From Paratrimastix pyriformis (lineage: Eukaryota; Preaxostyla; Paratrimastigidae), in the NCBI GenBank assembly GCA_027972325.1, contig JAPMOS010000298.1, forward strand, positions 1-32,282: DNA of 32,282 nt. Direction: 5' to 3'. The notes beneath the pieces were generated by a model that saw only the letters and a list, made by a program, of their open reading frames with translations, was not told the DNA's origin and ran no database searches. Positions 9,519 through 20,142 of the stretch are shown here, piece after piece. A program made the position numbers and the translations under genes. Numbering within the stretch: position 1 is the stretch's first letter; the number at the start of each line of letters is the position of its first letter.

Positions 9519-11090
9519 ATGTCCATTCGTTCTTCTGCCGCTGCTGCTGCTGCTGGCCTGGCCGTCAAGTCAAGAAAGGCCATTGTCAAGAGTAAGTCTT
9601 TTGCGGTGCGATCGGGGCCGGAAGAAGCCCACGCACCTTCAAGTGATGCAATGCATGCCGGACCTTCGTCTCAAGATTGTCCCGAGCCTTCAGGCTCTGA
9701 ATCCGTCCGAGTTCCCGGAACTCCTTCCGGGGTTTCCGGGACTCCGCGGAACCGAAAACGCTGTTCCGGGCCTTCAGGCCCTAGTGCTGGAGCTGAATGC
9801 TCCGTTCAAGCATACACGGTCGAAGATTCTGACGCACCCGTTACGGCCTCGCCTTCTTCGACTTTTGCTGAGGGTTCTCGGCCTGTTTCAGGCCAACCCT
9901 CGGACAGCCCTTCTTCAAGCTCATTATCATCATCGACGGCCCCATCTGGGGCATTGGTCTCCGGACCCTCTGGTCCTTCTTCGCCTACTTTATCCGACCC
10001 CACAAGTCTTCCGGAAACGGAAAACGGGGCCATTGAAGAAATGTTTGGCGATGATCAGGCCGACGAACCGACGGCTGAACAAGAAGCAGGTCTGTGTTCT
10101 CGTGCACAAACCACTTTTTCACTGGTTGAAACAAACGGCGCCCGCTCACCTCTCGCTCGCTCAGCCTCTTTAGGCGAGGAGCAGATGGATTGTTCCGATG
10201 AGCCGGGGCAGCTGGGGGCGGCAAACTCGAAAGCTGCGCGTCGGGAGACGGCAGTGAACTTGTTCGCCGACGACTCTCAAGTCGGGCCTGTTCCGGCCGT
10301 CTTGAGGTCGTACACCCAAGGAGGACGCGCGGTGGTGACACACACCCCACCGTCCATGGACCCGAAAACTTGAAGGGTTTATGCGAATCCGGAATATAAC
10401 CCCCAGGAGGAGATGGATCGGTTTTTCCGAGCAATTGGAGAGTGGGCGGAGAGTCCGATTGGTAGAGGAGGGAAAAGAGCGTTTAGTTGCATTGTTATTG
10501 TGCCGTACGGGGAAGGGAAAGCGAACAGAATCCAGCCGGGGGGTGAGCCGAAGCACGGTGTGAGCTTGGCGATCAAGGGGGACATTCAGATGCGTGAGCT
10601 TTTCATCATCCAGGAGGGTGGGTTTGCTTTTTGGGAGCCGAGTTTCTGGCGCACTGGGAGGAAAGTGGTGGGGAAGGCGCGGTTTGATGTGGGGATTCTG
10701 ATGTTTGAGAATGGGCGGGCTAGGGAGAGATTCCCGATGGATCCAGCCCCGTTGTGGGCTTTGGAGGCGATGTTGAGGAAGGAGGCCGGGAGTCGCATGG
10801 TGCAGGTAAACTATGAGGGCCGCCCGAGAGATGGGGAAACGCTTTACAACTGGAGGGGGATATCGGAGGCGGTGGTGACGAAGGTGATGAGGAGGTTGAG
10901 AGCGAAGTGCGGCTTTAAGATGGAATACGCGAATGCATGTAGACTGGCAGCGGAAATGGGAATTGTGGATGAAGACACTCAAAAGGAGGTGGGAAGCGAG
11001 CTGGCAGGAATCAGGAAAACGATGCTCATAGCGATTCAGCAAAGGAAGAAGTGCGAAAAATTCGAGGCAGGAATGAAGGAAGAGCTGTAG
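9519..11090 (+). CDS. Retroposon A ORF, 523 codons interrupted by one TGA
   Basis: ATG at 9519 (MSIRSSAAAAAAGLAVKS; an in-frame GTG lies at 9498) opens an Ala/Ser/Pro-rich, probably disordered N-terminal half with acidic patches. It meets TGA at 10371-10373 and then continues in the same frame to TAG 11088-11090. The second half looks folded, with strands such as AFSCIVIVPYGEG and VSLAIKGDIQMRELFIIQEGG, an aromatic block EGGFAFWEPSFWRTG, and helices near the end rich in Lys/Arg. That the frame is kept for 240 codons past the stop suggests a recent stop, read-through or a sequence error. I do not recognise the family; an ORF1-type nucleic-acid-binding role is only a guess. Confidence 0.55.
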
Positions 11091-11099
11091 TCCGGAAGT

Positions 11100-11273
11100 C
11101 GGCGGAGACCGCCCCTGGGGGGACGGTAGCCGACCCATGAACTCCCTGGGGTGCTCTTTCTGCAGGACTTGTCCTGCGGGAAGGCGGCCCGGGGGGGATC
11201 ATGTCACCCGCGGGCTTCGGCCCGATTCCGGACTCGGCGCAAGCCGGGAAGTATCACACACACACACACACAC
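11100..11273 (+). other. Structured 3' end of retroposon A
   Basis: Three hairpins in a row (7-bp stem with TT loop, UUCG tetraloop, GCAA tetraloop) are followed by GTAT and (CA)n. Both UUCG with a C-G closing pair and GNRA loops are very stable RNA motifs. By analogy with LINE and SINE tails, this is a likely recognition site for a reverse transcriptase. Confidence 0.6.
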
Positions 11274-11324
11274 CCAATCTCAGTAGTTATAAAAGGAGAG
11301 TTCTGAGACAATCGATTTTCACAC

Positions 11325-11630
11325 ACAATTTTTTGAGCTTGCGTTGTTATTTGAGGCAAAAATCGATTTCTTCAGAACAAAATCTTTTTTTCTCATTATT
11401 TTTTATTGAAAAGGAGCATTTTATTTTATCAGCTTTGAATGATTTAAGCATTAATTTTCTCGAGCTACAAACGTTATTTGAGGCTAAAATCGATTTCTTC
11501 AGAGCAAAATCTTTTTTCTCAATGTTTTTTAAGTAAAACGAGCATTTTATTTTAGTCAGCTTGGAATGATTTAGGCATCAATTCATTCGAGCTACAAACG
11601 AAATTCGAGGCAAAAAGCGAATTCTCCATG
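11325..11630. repeat. 127-bp tandem repeat near the Polinton edge
   Basis: TTATTTGAGGC.AAAATCGATTTC recurs at 11347 and 11474, with a partial third copy at 11601, giving a period of 127 bp and about 2.2 copies. Each unit also holds GAGCATTTTATTTTA and CGAGCTACAAACG. Tandem repeats close to the termini are seen in some large DNA elements. The rest of 11630-12170 is AT-rich and shows no gene. Confidence 0.8.
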
Positions 11631-12170
11631 CATTTTCAATTTTTTTTCCATTTTTTGTCCCAGAAATTTTTTTGCCATTTTTGTCAAATCAAACAATTCA
11701 ATCATCTTAAGCATCAAACGAAAGAGAATTCAATCAGAAACAGCTTATCTCTTCATTCAAAATAAAATTGTGACAAAAGTGCTTTTCAAAAGTGATCATT
11801 AAATAATGCATCAATCTTAAGTAAATGATGCATTCTTTTTGATTGAATCAGCTCAAATAATTGATTCTAAGAAAATGGAAAAGTATGACAAAATGATAAA
11901 ACAATATGAAATTTGATTTCAGCACCGAGCCCTTTAAAGCGAAAATTTACTCAGCTTTGACATGAATTGAAAGAGAAATCAATCAGATTTACCTTCTATT
12001 TCAAAGAGATAAAAAACAGCGTTTCATCATTTGAGCTCTGAGTGTTTTAAGATGATAATTCAATGAGCTACTGGGGCTAACTCAATGAAATAGTGAACGA
12101 GTGATAGCAGTTGATTAACATGTAAAGGTATTTGAAGAAAAAATAATTATCTATAGTTAGTATATAGAGA

Positions 12171-12341
12171 ATGAATTGTGATAAGCATCCAGTTAAGATT
12201 GATAGGGCGCTATTTGAACTCCTACAGGAGTTGATTAAGCTTCATGGTGATGAATATTTCACTGTTACAATAACTAAGAAGAAAGGAGATGAGAGTGACG
12301 ATTCCACAACAATAGTGTATGAAAATGAATATTTCCATTAA
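12171..12341 (+). CDS. Small Polinton ORF, 56 residues
   Basis: ATG at 12171 opens 56 codons (start MNCDKHPVKIDRALFELLQE) ending at TAA 12339-12341, which overlaps tail-to-tail with the stop of the minus-strand integrase. It is Lys/Asp/Glu-rich, with one amphipathic helix followed by a strand such as YFTVTITKKK. No family is recognised. Polintons often encode small unassigned proteins, but chance cannot be excluded. Confidence 0.35.
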   Translation: MNCDKHPVKIDRALFELLQELIKLHGDEYFTVTITKKKGDESDDSTTIVYENEYFH

Positions 12342-13371
12342 CGGAGCTTCATATCATGCATTATATTATCTGTGTCAATACCTTCTCGAGTCAGTCTTCG
12401 TTTGACGAGTCTTTTCTTCTTTGTGTCATCAATCTTCTTGACAGCTTTTTCAGTGCTCTCCTTCTCGATGATTTCACCAACCTTCTTCAACTCATATTGT
12501 TTGTAGTGTTTTTTCAACAGTTCTCCAGACTTCAGGTTCTTGAGAACATACTTTTTACCATCGAATGAGTCAATGATATAGACAGCGAGAGAATACTTTA
12601 CTTCATCACCTTTAGCGAATGCTTTGAGCTTTCGAACAGCACGAACATGGTCACCAATATTATAAATACGTTCTATTTGAGTGACTGATTGTTTGTTTGT
12701 ATCATGGTTGTTGAACACATTATAAGGTGTTGCTTTAATGGTTCTGTGGTAATCATTGTTGTAAGAAGATACCAAATCAGGAAGAACTTTAGTCCAATCG
12801 GAGTCACCAGAAGAGAGACGCCAACGTTGTAGTTTGAGAGCAATTGTACGATTGAATCGTTCAACAATACTATTCTTATTGATTTCTTCAGGGTCACTGA
12901 AATGAGCCACAACATGATTATCAGTCATCCATTTGACATATTGTTTAGCTTGGAATTCATTGTCACAGTTGATGTTTTCAGGAGTACCTTTTAAGTCATC
13001 ATGGAAGATACTTTTAATTGCTTTGAGAACCTCAGTGGGCTTTCTTGTTTTAAGTGGACGACAGGCAGCATAACGAGAGTACACATCAATAACACAGAGG
13101 ATGTTCTCGAATCCAGTTCTCGTCTTAAAACGATCATAGATGATGATATCCATCTGAACACATGCGAGAGCAGTATGAGCCACAATCGTGTTGAACTTTT
13201 GGGTTTTCTATCTTCTTTCATGATTTGATAATCAGGTGTCTTATTTAGCACGTTTTGGACAGCATCTAAGGTGATTTTCTTGTCATCTTGTTTGAGTTTT
13301 CGATACAATTTAGGAGCAGAAACAAAGCCCGTTTTAGGATTGCTATAAGCATTTTGAATGGTCTTTTCCAT
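12338..13371 (-). pseudogene. Polinton integrase (RVE family), broken
   Basis: The protein would insert element DNA into chromosomes. The N-terminal part (from 13371) has a helical block with SAPKLYRKLKQDD. The catalytic core shows the DDE pattern: Asp in QMDIIIYDRF, Asp in NINCDNEFQAK and Glu in NSIVERFNRT. After it come the helix-rich DLVSSYNNDYHRTIKATPYN block and an SH3/chromodomain-like C-terminus with IGDHVRAVRKLKAF and YVLKNLKSGE, then a Lys-rich tail. This is the usual Polinton integrase layout and length. It is a fossil copy with about one break; the core motif residues are all visible. Confidence 0.85.
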
Positions 13372-13472
13372 TAGTATAATGAAGTTATAAAATTAAAAGT
13401 GACTTAGAGAAACCTTAAATTTATAGATTAATAAAATATTATGAAAAAATTTTATCTCACACTACTATAGAC

Positions 13473-16200
13473 ATGACAACTAAAACCGCAAATCCATTTG
13501 TTGCATTTGATGGACTCTCAGATGAAGAGGCGAAGAAGTTGTTCGAAGAATACATAAATAAACGGCAGGCAACGTCACCAAAACAGGAAAAGAAGGAAAA
13601 GAAAGAAAAGAAAGAAGTGAAGATTGCACAAGAAGAAGTTATTGATGTAGATGCCTTATCAACAAAAGGAGCAGAAAACGTCGAAGATGAGTTTGGAAAA
13701 ATAGCACAATATGAAGTGGTAGAATGCAAAAAAGCTATGAAAGGTTTCATGAAGAACTATTCTATTATGAACCATGGAAAGATCGAGGCAACTGACTACA
13801 AACAAAGTGTCGAGAGGTGTTTTGTGGACACTGAAGGAATGATAAAAAGATATTATATGAAGAGATGAAGGGAGGACAGTTCAAACTGAACATCGTGTTG
13901 AAATGTCAGTTCACCAAAGAAGACAAGTCAATGTATGGACACTTTTCATCAGGCAGCATTCGAATTCTCGGTAAGAAAGACATTGAAGAAGGAATTGGGA
14001 ATGCAGTGTCGAGAATCCAAGAGCTCGTGGACAATTTTGTTAACAATGGAAGTGCATGGGTCCTAAAACGTATTGAGAATGTGTTTTGAATGTAGCCTCA
14101 TACAAGCCAATGCGTGGAAGCAGTTACATTGAATTACCAGAGGTATTGAACCAGAAGAAAGCATTGATAAATATTCAGAATGATGACAATGAGTGTTTTA
14201 AATGGAGTGTTTTAGCAACATTGCATCCAGTTGATGTGCATCCGGAGAGAGTGAAGCAATACATGAAGTATGACAATGAGCTCGACTTTAAGGGCATTCA
14301 TTTTCCAATGGAAATTGACAGTATACCACGATTTGAAGCTAAAAATAACATAGCCATCAATGTGATCGAGCATCATATCACAACAAAAAGGTTAAGAAGG
14401 AGAAGAAGACATCAGTTGTCTTCAATCCATTGTATGTCTCACCAATTTGGAATACGGCTAAAACAGTAGTCAATATGCTACGTATAACAGAGCTCGATGA
14501 GAATACAGAGGTGATGAAAGGAGAAGGATGTGAGAAGACAGAAACCAACTCACATTATGTGTTGATTAAAGATTTGTCTCGTCTCTTAAGTTCAAGCCAG
14601 AACAGTCACAATGGAAAAAAGTATTTTTGTCTGAACTGTATGCATGGATTTTGGAATGAAAGCCTGTTGCAAAGGCATAAACCAGTGTGCTATGAGCATG
14701 AATGTTGTCAAGCATGGTTACCAATAGAAGAAGATGCTCATGTTGAATTCAAGCATATATCAAAATCAGTGAAGCAACCTTTTGCGATTTATGCAGATTT
14801 CGAAGCACTCACAACACCAATTGATGATGATGACGATGAGAAAAAAATAAAAGCAGCCTATCAGCACCATAATGTGTGTTCATATGCATACAAAGTTGTC
14901 AGTAATTATCCAGAGTTTGAGAGACCAATACAATTGTCTCGTGGTGAAGGAGCAGTTGAGCATTTCTTAAAATCCATCATCGAAGAGCGTAAAACGATAC
15001 TGAAGATAGTCAAAAGGAACTGTGAGATGAACTTATCGAAGGAACAACAAAAAGAGTTTGATAAAGCCACTGTGTGTCATATTTGTGGACGAGAGATTGA
15101 AGATGAATCAGATAAAGTGAGAGACCATGATCATATTACGGGTGAATATCGAGGGCAGCACATAATGGATGTAACTTATTATTCAGTCTGAAGAATTACA
15201 AGGTACCAGTTTTCTTTCACAATCTAAAGGGTTATGATTCTCACCTCTTAATGCAAGAAATAGGGAACTTTAGTGAGAAAATTACATGCTTAGCATTGAC
15301 TGAAGAGAAGTATCTGTCGTTCTCGATGGATGGAAACATAGAGTTCAAAGACAGTTTTGCATTCATGACAGAATCATTGGATAAATTATCAGAGAACTTA
15401 GGGAAGAACAACTACGATGATTTTATCAGAACAAAAGCAGATTGGGAAGGAATCAGTGAAGAGAACCTGAAACTTTTATGCCAGAAGGGTGTTTATCCAT
15501 ATGACTATTTGAACACAATGGAGAAGTTCGATGAGACTGAATTGCCACCAAAGGAAGCATTTTACAGTAAACTAAACGATAAAGCCATATCTGATGAAGA
15601 TTATGTACATGCACAGACAGTATGGAACACATTTGAATGTGAAACGTTAGGTGATTATCATGACATATACCTTAAAACTGATGTGTTACTACTAGCAGAT
15701 GTCTTCGAAAAGTTTCGTAGCATGTGTATAAAAAATTACGGGCTCGATCCGGTATGTTACGTGTCATTACCAGCAATGTCATGGGATGCGGCACTGAAGC
15801 GTTCGAAGGTGGAGTTAGACTTATTTAATGACACACAAATGGACATGCATTTGTTTATTGAGAAGGGTATTCGAGGAGGGATTTCAATGATAACGAACAG
15901 ATATTGTCAAGCCAACAACAAGTACATGAAGACATACAACAAAGAGGGTAAAACAGTGTATATTCTGTATCTCGATGCTAACAACCTATACGGCAAAGCA
16001 ATGAGTTACAGACTACCAACGACTGATTTTCAATGGGAAAAGAACGTAAGCAAGTTCACGAAGAGCAAGATAATGTCATTAGACAAGAATGGAGATAGAG
16101 GCTACATATTAGAAGTGGATTTATCATATCCAAAAGAACTACATGACATGCACAATGATTATCCATTAGCACCATGCAAGAAGGTTGTAGAAGATTGTTC
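13473..16200 (+). pseudogene. Polinton protein-primed DNA polymerase B, truncated fossil
   Basis: This is the replicative polymerase of Polintons. The first frame (13473-13868) is Lys/Glu-rich and may be its N-terminal extension or a separate protein. Family features follow in order: the N-terminal block with YKPMRGSSYIELPE and NDDNECFKWSVLA, a C2H2-like finger (CLNCMHGF...RHKPVC), Exo I (YADFEALTTP), a Cys/His cluster (CHICGREIE...DHDHITGEYRG), Exo II region (NLKGYDSHLL), the TPR-like block (DIYLKTDVLLLADVFEKF) and Pol motif A (ILYLDANNLYGKAMS). The palm motifs B and C and the thumb are missing because the element is cut off near 16.2 kb. Several breaks are present. Confidence 0.88.
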
Positions 16201-16345
16201 CAGGGTTTCTGTGGACGCTATAGACATTGAGATTTCTATAGAAAAAAGCCCGACGCTCTGGCCTCCGGGTTTTCGTGGACAGACCCTCCCCACTCGGCCT
16301 GTCTGGAGTGAGGGCCCGCGGGTTTTCATGAACAGACCCTCCCAA
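16200..16345. repeat. Threefold direct repeat at the Polinton junction
   Basis: GGGTTTTCGTGGACAGACCC (16267) and GGGTTTTCATGAACAGACCC (16320) are near-identical and 53 bp apart. A weaker third copy (GGGTTTCTGTGGACGC) lies at about 16205, just where polymerase similarity stops. This suggests a repeated unit in the sequence that replaced the rest of the Polinton. Confidence 0.5.
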
Positions 16346-16519
16346 ATCCTCCTTGCTTCACTTTCACCTTGCTTCACCCTGACGCACTTCCTCCTCCTTT
16401 TTTCGAGAGAAAACGTCGAGCCTCTAATTTCGGATCAAAAAGAGAACCAGATTCATTACTCGTCTTCGTCTTCGTCTTCGCCTTGGGGGTTGGCGTTGTA
16501 GTCGTTGTTGCCAGTGTCG
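16346..16519. other. No gene recognised
   Basis: Pyrimidine-rich sequence with a short CTTCGT repeat (about 16461-16485), which reads as an acidic or Lys/Thr-rich stretch on the minus strand downstream of the gene copy below. Confidence 0.35.
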
Positions 16520-17892
16520 TCATCCGAATTTATCGCCGGCAAACCATTCATCTTCGTCATCATCGGCTACCGGCACGTTCTCGGGAAGGGGCACGGATTC
16601 CGGCACGGGTTCGGGCTCAGCCACAAGGACAGGAACGGGCAGAGGAAGGGGCCCAGTTAAGAGGAAGTCCCAAAGGGTAGGAAGCTCGCGCGAGCAGGTG
16701 CTGGTGCGGAACTTGTGGCACTGAATCGACCAGTCATAGGTCTTCCGTTCGTCCGCGGAGAGAGAGAGGTATTCACGTTCGCAGGCCAGGAATACCTTGG
16801 GGAACTGTTCTCCGTAGTAGTCAGTGCGCTCCAACAGGGAACGGTCACGAAGAACGCCCCTGAGGTAGAAGGGGTAAGAGCGTTCCCAGAGGACGATCTC
16901 ATCGAGCCTCATCGGGCCCTCGACGGGGTGGTCGATGTCGAATGCAGCCTCGGAATCAAGGAGCAGGGTAATGAGCAAGGCTCTTGCTGACAGGCCCCTG
17001 TAGGTCTGCGACGTATCAGAACAGCGTCCGCTGGTCAAGGAAAAAGGACGCCACCGAAAGCGAGAACCATCCGGGTGAGTACCTTGTGCAACTCAACACA
17101 GATGGGAGCGGAGAAATGGTACTCAGTCAACGGCTTCAAAAAGTGAACGGGGACGATGAGGCCGGGATTCAGATGTTTCGTGTTCGGGAACCAACTTGCC
17201 AGCAGCTTGGGGAAGATCCGTTCGTAAAAGCCTGTCGGCTTAGGTGCACCTCGGTCTTGTCCTCCGGTTGAAAGAAGTCGTAGGTCCTGGAGGAGAGGCA
17301 TGAGAAACCCACAACACATCAGGGAAAACAGTAAACAGACCGATTGAGGAGCGGGGGAGCAGCGGACTTCGTAGCCGGGGGCTTGTCGTGGCATCATGCC
17401 GGGAAGGGGCTCAGGAAGGGGCTCAGGAAGGGGCTCAGGAAGGGGCTCAGGAAGGGACTCAGGAAGGGGCTCAGGAAGGGGCTCAGGAAGGGGCTCAGGA
17501 AGGGGCTCAGGAAGGGACTCAGGAAGGGGCTCAGGAAGGGGCTCAGGAAGGGACTCAGGAAGGGGCTCAGGAAGGCCTAGAAGGGACTCGGGGACGTCCT
17601 CGACGAGAATGATCACCTGGCGAGACCGAGTCCGTCTGCTAAGCATGGCATGACTTGCGTGCTTCCTCTGCATTTTGGCGGTTTCCATGCGGGATACTCC
17701 AGGGGTAACAGCCACTCTTTCAAAACCAGGAAGTTCAAAATCAGACACAAGGAAAGCACTATTTCTCACGCCATCTCTCTGTTTTGTTCCCCTTGTAGGA
17801 CGAACTACGGCTGGCACACGCTCTTCTCGGTGAACGGACCCACGCTGACGGGTTCCGCACAAGATAAAAGTTATGGTCGAACAATAGATCAA
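16520..17892 (-). CDS. Unknown gene family, downstream copy (copy 1)
   Basis: Two abutting minus-strand frames (17892-17035 and 17038-16520) carry a protein paralogous to copy 2. From the N-terminus: a basic region, a Pro-Glu-Pro-Leu repeat from a 12-bp minisatellite, then [74 protein letters not shown] and [17 protein letters not shown], with a Glu/Asp-rich tail. A pyrimidine-rich acceptor CTCCTCCAG preceded by GT about 50 nt upstream (minus strand, near 17290-17345) is shared with copy 2, pointing to a small intron that here happens to stay open. Near 17036 the frame shifts compared with copy 2, so this copy may be a pseudogene. The family and role are unknown to me. Confidence 0.6.
17396..17580. 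repeat. 12-bp minisatellite, about 15 copies
   Basis: GGCTCAGGAAGG repeats with a 12-bp period; some units carry GACTCAGGAAGG. As 12 is a multiple of three it keeps frames open on both strands and encodes PEPL/PESL units in copy 1 of the minus-strand gene. Confidence 0.9.
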
Positions 17893-17942
17893 CGGTCTTC
17901 TCGATGCGACGAGGCTCCAGGGGTAATAGCCACTCTTTCAAA
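17698..17942. repeat. Direct repeat of a 27-bp block
   Basis: CTCCAGGGGTAAYAGCCACTCTTTCAAAA occurs at 17698-17724 and 17916-17942. Related words (GTGGCTATTACCC or its complement) occur at 20103 and 27304. Confidence 0.6.
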
Positions 17943-18010
17943 AAACAGGGACACATGGAAAGCGGGAAGAAGGTGGCGGAGAGAGATAGAGACAAAAAGT
18001 CTCGGGTTGT

Positions 18011-20087
18011 TTATGCGTTCCCAGTGAACTTGAAGAGACAGTCCCAATGGGCCGGAATCTCGCGGTAGCAGGTGTTGGTGCGGAACTTGTGGCACTGAAT
18101 CGACCAGTCATAGGTCTTCCGTTCGTCTTCGGAGAGAGCGAGGTATTCACGTTCGCAAGCCTGGAATACCTTGGGGAACTGTTCTCCGTAGTAGTCAGTG
18201 AGTTCCAACATGGAACGGTCATGAAAAACCTCCTTGACGTAGAAGGGGAAAGTGCGTTCCCAGAGGGCAAGCTCATCCAGCCTCATGTGGCCATCGACGG
18301 CACGGTCGACGCCGAATGCAGCCTCGGAATCCAGACACACAAGAATCATCAAGGCTCTTGAAGTCAGGAACTGGTAGGTCTTCTCGATATCAGCACTTTG
18401 ACCGCAGGTCATCGAAAACAGGATTTTTCCGAAGGTGAGTCCCAACCGGTTAAGTACCTTGTGCATCTCAACACAGATGGCACCGGAGAGTCGGTACTCA
18501 GCCATGGTCTCGAAAAAATGAACAGGGACGATGAGACCGCGATTCAGATGGTTTGTGCTCGGGAACCAACTTGCAAGCAGCTTGGGAAAGATCCGTTCGT
18601 AAAATGCCTGTCGAGTGAGTTTCAACACTTCCTTTGTCTCCGATTGCCAGACGAGGTAGATCCTGGAGGAGAGGTTTTAAGGAACCCACAAGAGGTAAAA
18701 CAGAAAAACAGACCGATTGAGGGGCGGGGGGGCGGTGTTCGACGACGACAGAGGCTGATGAGGACTCGAAGTTGTGGGAGGGACTGATGACGTGGAACTC
18801 GTGGCGGTGCGGGGCGTTCTGGGAGGCACGGAAGCTCGATCCGGAGCCACTGCTGGAGGCTTTGCAGTCGTGCTCGTGGCGGTGACCGGGGCTGCACGTG
18901 GGGTTCTGGGAGGCACGGAAGCCCGACCCGGAGCCACTGCTGGAGGCGTGGCAGTCGTGCTCGTGGCGGTGACCGGGGCTGCACGTGGGGTTCTGGGAGG
19001 CACGGAAGCCCGACCCGGAGCCACTGCTGGAGGCGTGGCAGTAGTGCTCGTGGCGGTGACCGGGGCTGCACGTGAGGCGGAGGACGCGACAGGGGCTGCA
19101 CGTGGGGTTCTGGAAGGCACGGATGCCGGAGGCGGAGGCGTCTTGAGAGCAACGATTGAACCAGCAGCCGGCGGCGGCGGTGAACGCTGGGTTGCCAGGA
19201 TCGATGTCGGGGGAACGGGAGCGGACCTCTTGATAGCCGGGGGGCCTGTGCTGGCGTCTTGGGCGGGATGGAGTCGGGCAGTTTCTTGGGAGGCGAACCC
19301 GCCCTCGGTTTCGGAGGAGGGGCAAGCGACGACGACGGAGGGGCGGTCCGGCGTTGGGGGGCTGCTTTGAGGGCGTCGGAGGAGGGGCTGCGGTCTGCTC
19401 GGGTTCGGGGGTCAGCTCAGGTTCGGCGGGCTGCTCGGGTTCGGCGAGCTGCTCGGGTTCACCAGGGACGGACTGCTCGGCGGCTTCCGGTTCTGTGCCG
19501 GTTTGCTGTAGTTCGGACTGCGCCGGTTCGGGTTCTGAGGGTTCTGCGGGTTCGGTGGTGGTGGCCTGCACAGGGTCGGAGGTAGTCACCTCGGGTTCAG
19601 TTGTGGTGGTCTCCCAGGTTCGATGGTGGTCTGCTCAGGCACGGGCTCGGTGGTCTGCTCTGGCACGGTGGTCTGCTCAGGCTCAGGGGCTCCTCGGGCT
19701 CGGCGGTGGGCGGCTCGGTAGCACGCTCGCCCGCGCATGTTCGCTGCTGGAAGAATGCTCGGCTGATGGAATGAAGACGACTGGGTGATGTTGATCGGCA
19801 TCTTGGCTGGCATGTTGGATCTCCTCTTGTTCCTGTTCGGTCGCCTCGTGTTCCTGGCTGGCGCGTTGGGTCTCCTCTTGCTCAGCTTCATCTTCGGTGA
19901 CAGTGTCCAGGCGAAGAGGCGAGGCCGGCGCTGCATCGGCGGCGGATGACTTGGGTTCAGCGCGCGCACGTTTCCTCGAATGGCCTCGCGGTTCCTCCTC
20001 CGAGGAGTCATCCCGCGAGTGACGAGGAGTCGGGTAACGGCGGCCGCTGCGCGTCTCACGAAGTTCCTGAGTGCTTTCCTTGGGCAT
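18011..20087 (-). CDS. Unknown gene family, upstream copy (copy 2)
   Basis: The likely start is ATG at 20087 (MPKESTQELRETRSGRRYPT). It begins an acidic, Ser/Glu-rich segment (to about 19683), followed in other frames by a Pro/Glu/Gln-rich segment and an 87-bp-repeat region. The last exon (open from 18628 to stop at 18011) has [71 protein letters not shown] and [18 protein letters not shown] small intron of about 51 nt ending CTCCTCCAG (minus strand, near 18674) precedes it, at the same place as in copy 1. Frame changes in the Pro-rich middle leave the exon map uncertain. The conserved domain is about 200 residues, probably alpha-helical; I do not recognise it. Confidence 0.6.
18800..19130. 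repeat. 87-bp tandem repeat in the minus-strand gene
   Basis: GTTCTGGGAGGCACGGA recurs at 18816, 18903 and 18990, a period of 87 bp (29 codons), with a degraded fourth copy at 19107. All three minus frames stay open through it, so the true frame cannot be chosen from openness alone; the Ala/Pro/Thr-rich one looks most like a natural linker. Confidence 0.85.
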
Positions 20088-20142
20088 TTTGGCGGGATCA
20101 AGTGTGGCTATTACCCAAGGTTAGAGCCACTAAACCATCAAA

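Larger units (their letters stand above)
9450..11273 (+). mobile_element. Retroposon A, single ORF with (CA)n tail
   Basis: The left end (9450-9490) resembles the left ends of retroposons B and C: all have a CCC..GG block, then ACTAT.CTCAG, then ACGC.GG before the ORF. The right end has the same order of structures as B and C: a hairpin GCAGGAC/GTCCTGC (11162-11177), the words ATCATGT.ACCC, a UUCG hairpin CGGGC-TTCG-GCCCG (11211-11224), a GCAA hairpin CGGC-GCAA-GCCG (11235-11246), and GTAT followed by (CA)n (11255-11273). I find no matching target duplication, so its flanks may be rearranged, or the upstream LINE and this unit may be related parts of one family. No polymerase lies inside it. 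Confidence 0.65.
11280..16200. mobile_element. Polinton/Maverick fragment (fossil, broken)
   Basis: An AT-rich island of about 4.9 kb contrasts with GC-rich flanks. It carries a retroviral-type integrase on the minus strand facing away from a protein-primed family B DNA polymerase on the plus strand, the core pair of Polintons. Capsid, ATPase and protease genes are absent, and the polymerase ends early where GC-rich sequence begins near 16.2 kb. Only about a quarter to a third of a usual 15-20 kb element remains. Both genes are broken, with roughly half a dozen breaks in total. The left edge, beside the (CA)n tail of retroposon A, may be near the original terminus (a candidate start AGTAGTTATAAAAGG at about 11283), but no second inverted repeat is in the window. 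Confidence 0.85.

Noticed and set aside
11255-11273. (CA)n as a plain microsatellite
   Set aside because: The same tail follows the same hairpin plan in B and C, where it abuts target duplications, so it is an element tail.
17344-17653. Plus-strand frames RKGL/EGAQ/GRGS in the 12-bp minisatellite
   Set aside because: All frames stay open in a 12-bp repeat; the minus strand has neighbouring conserved protein sequence.
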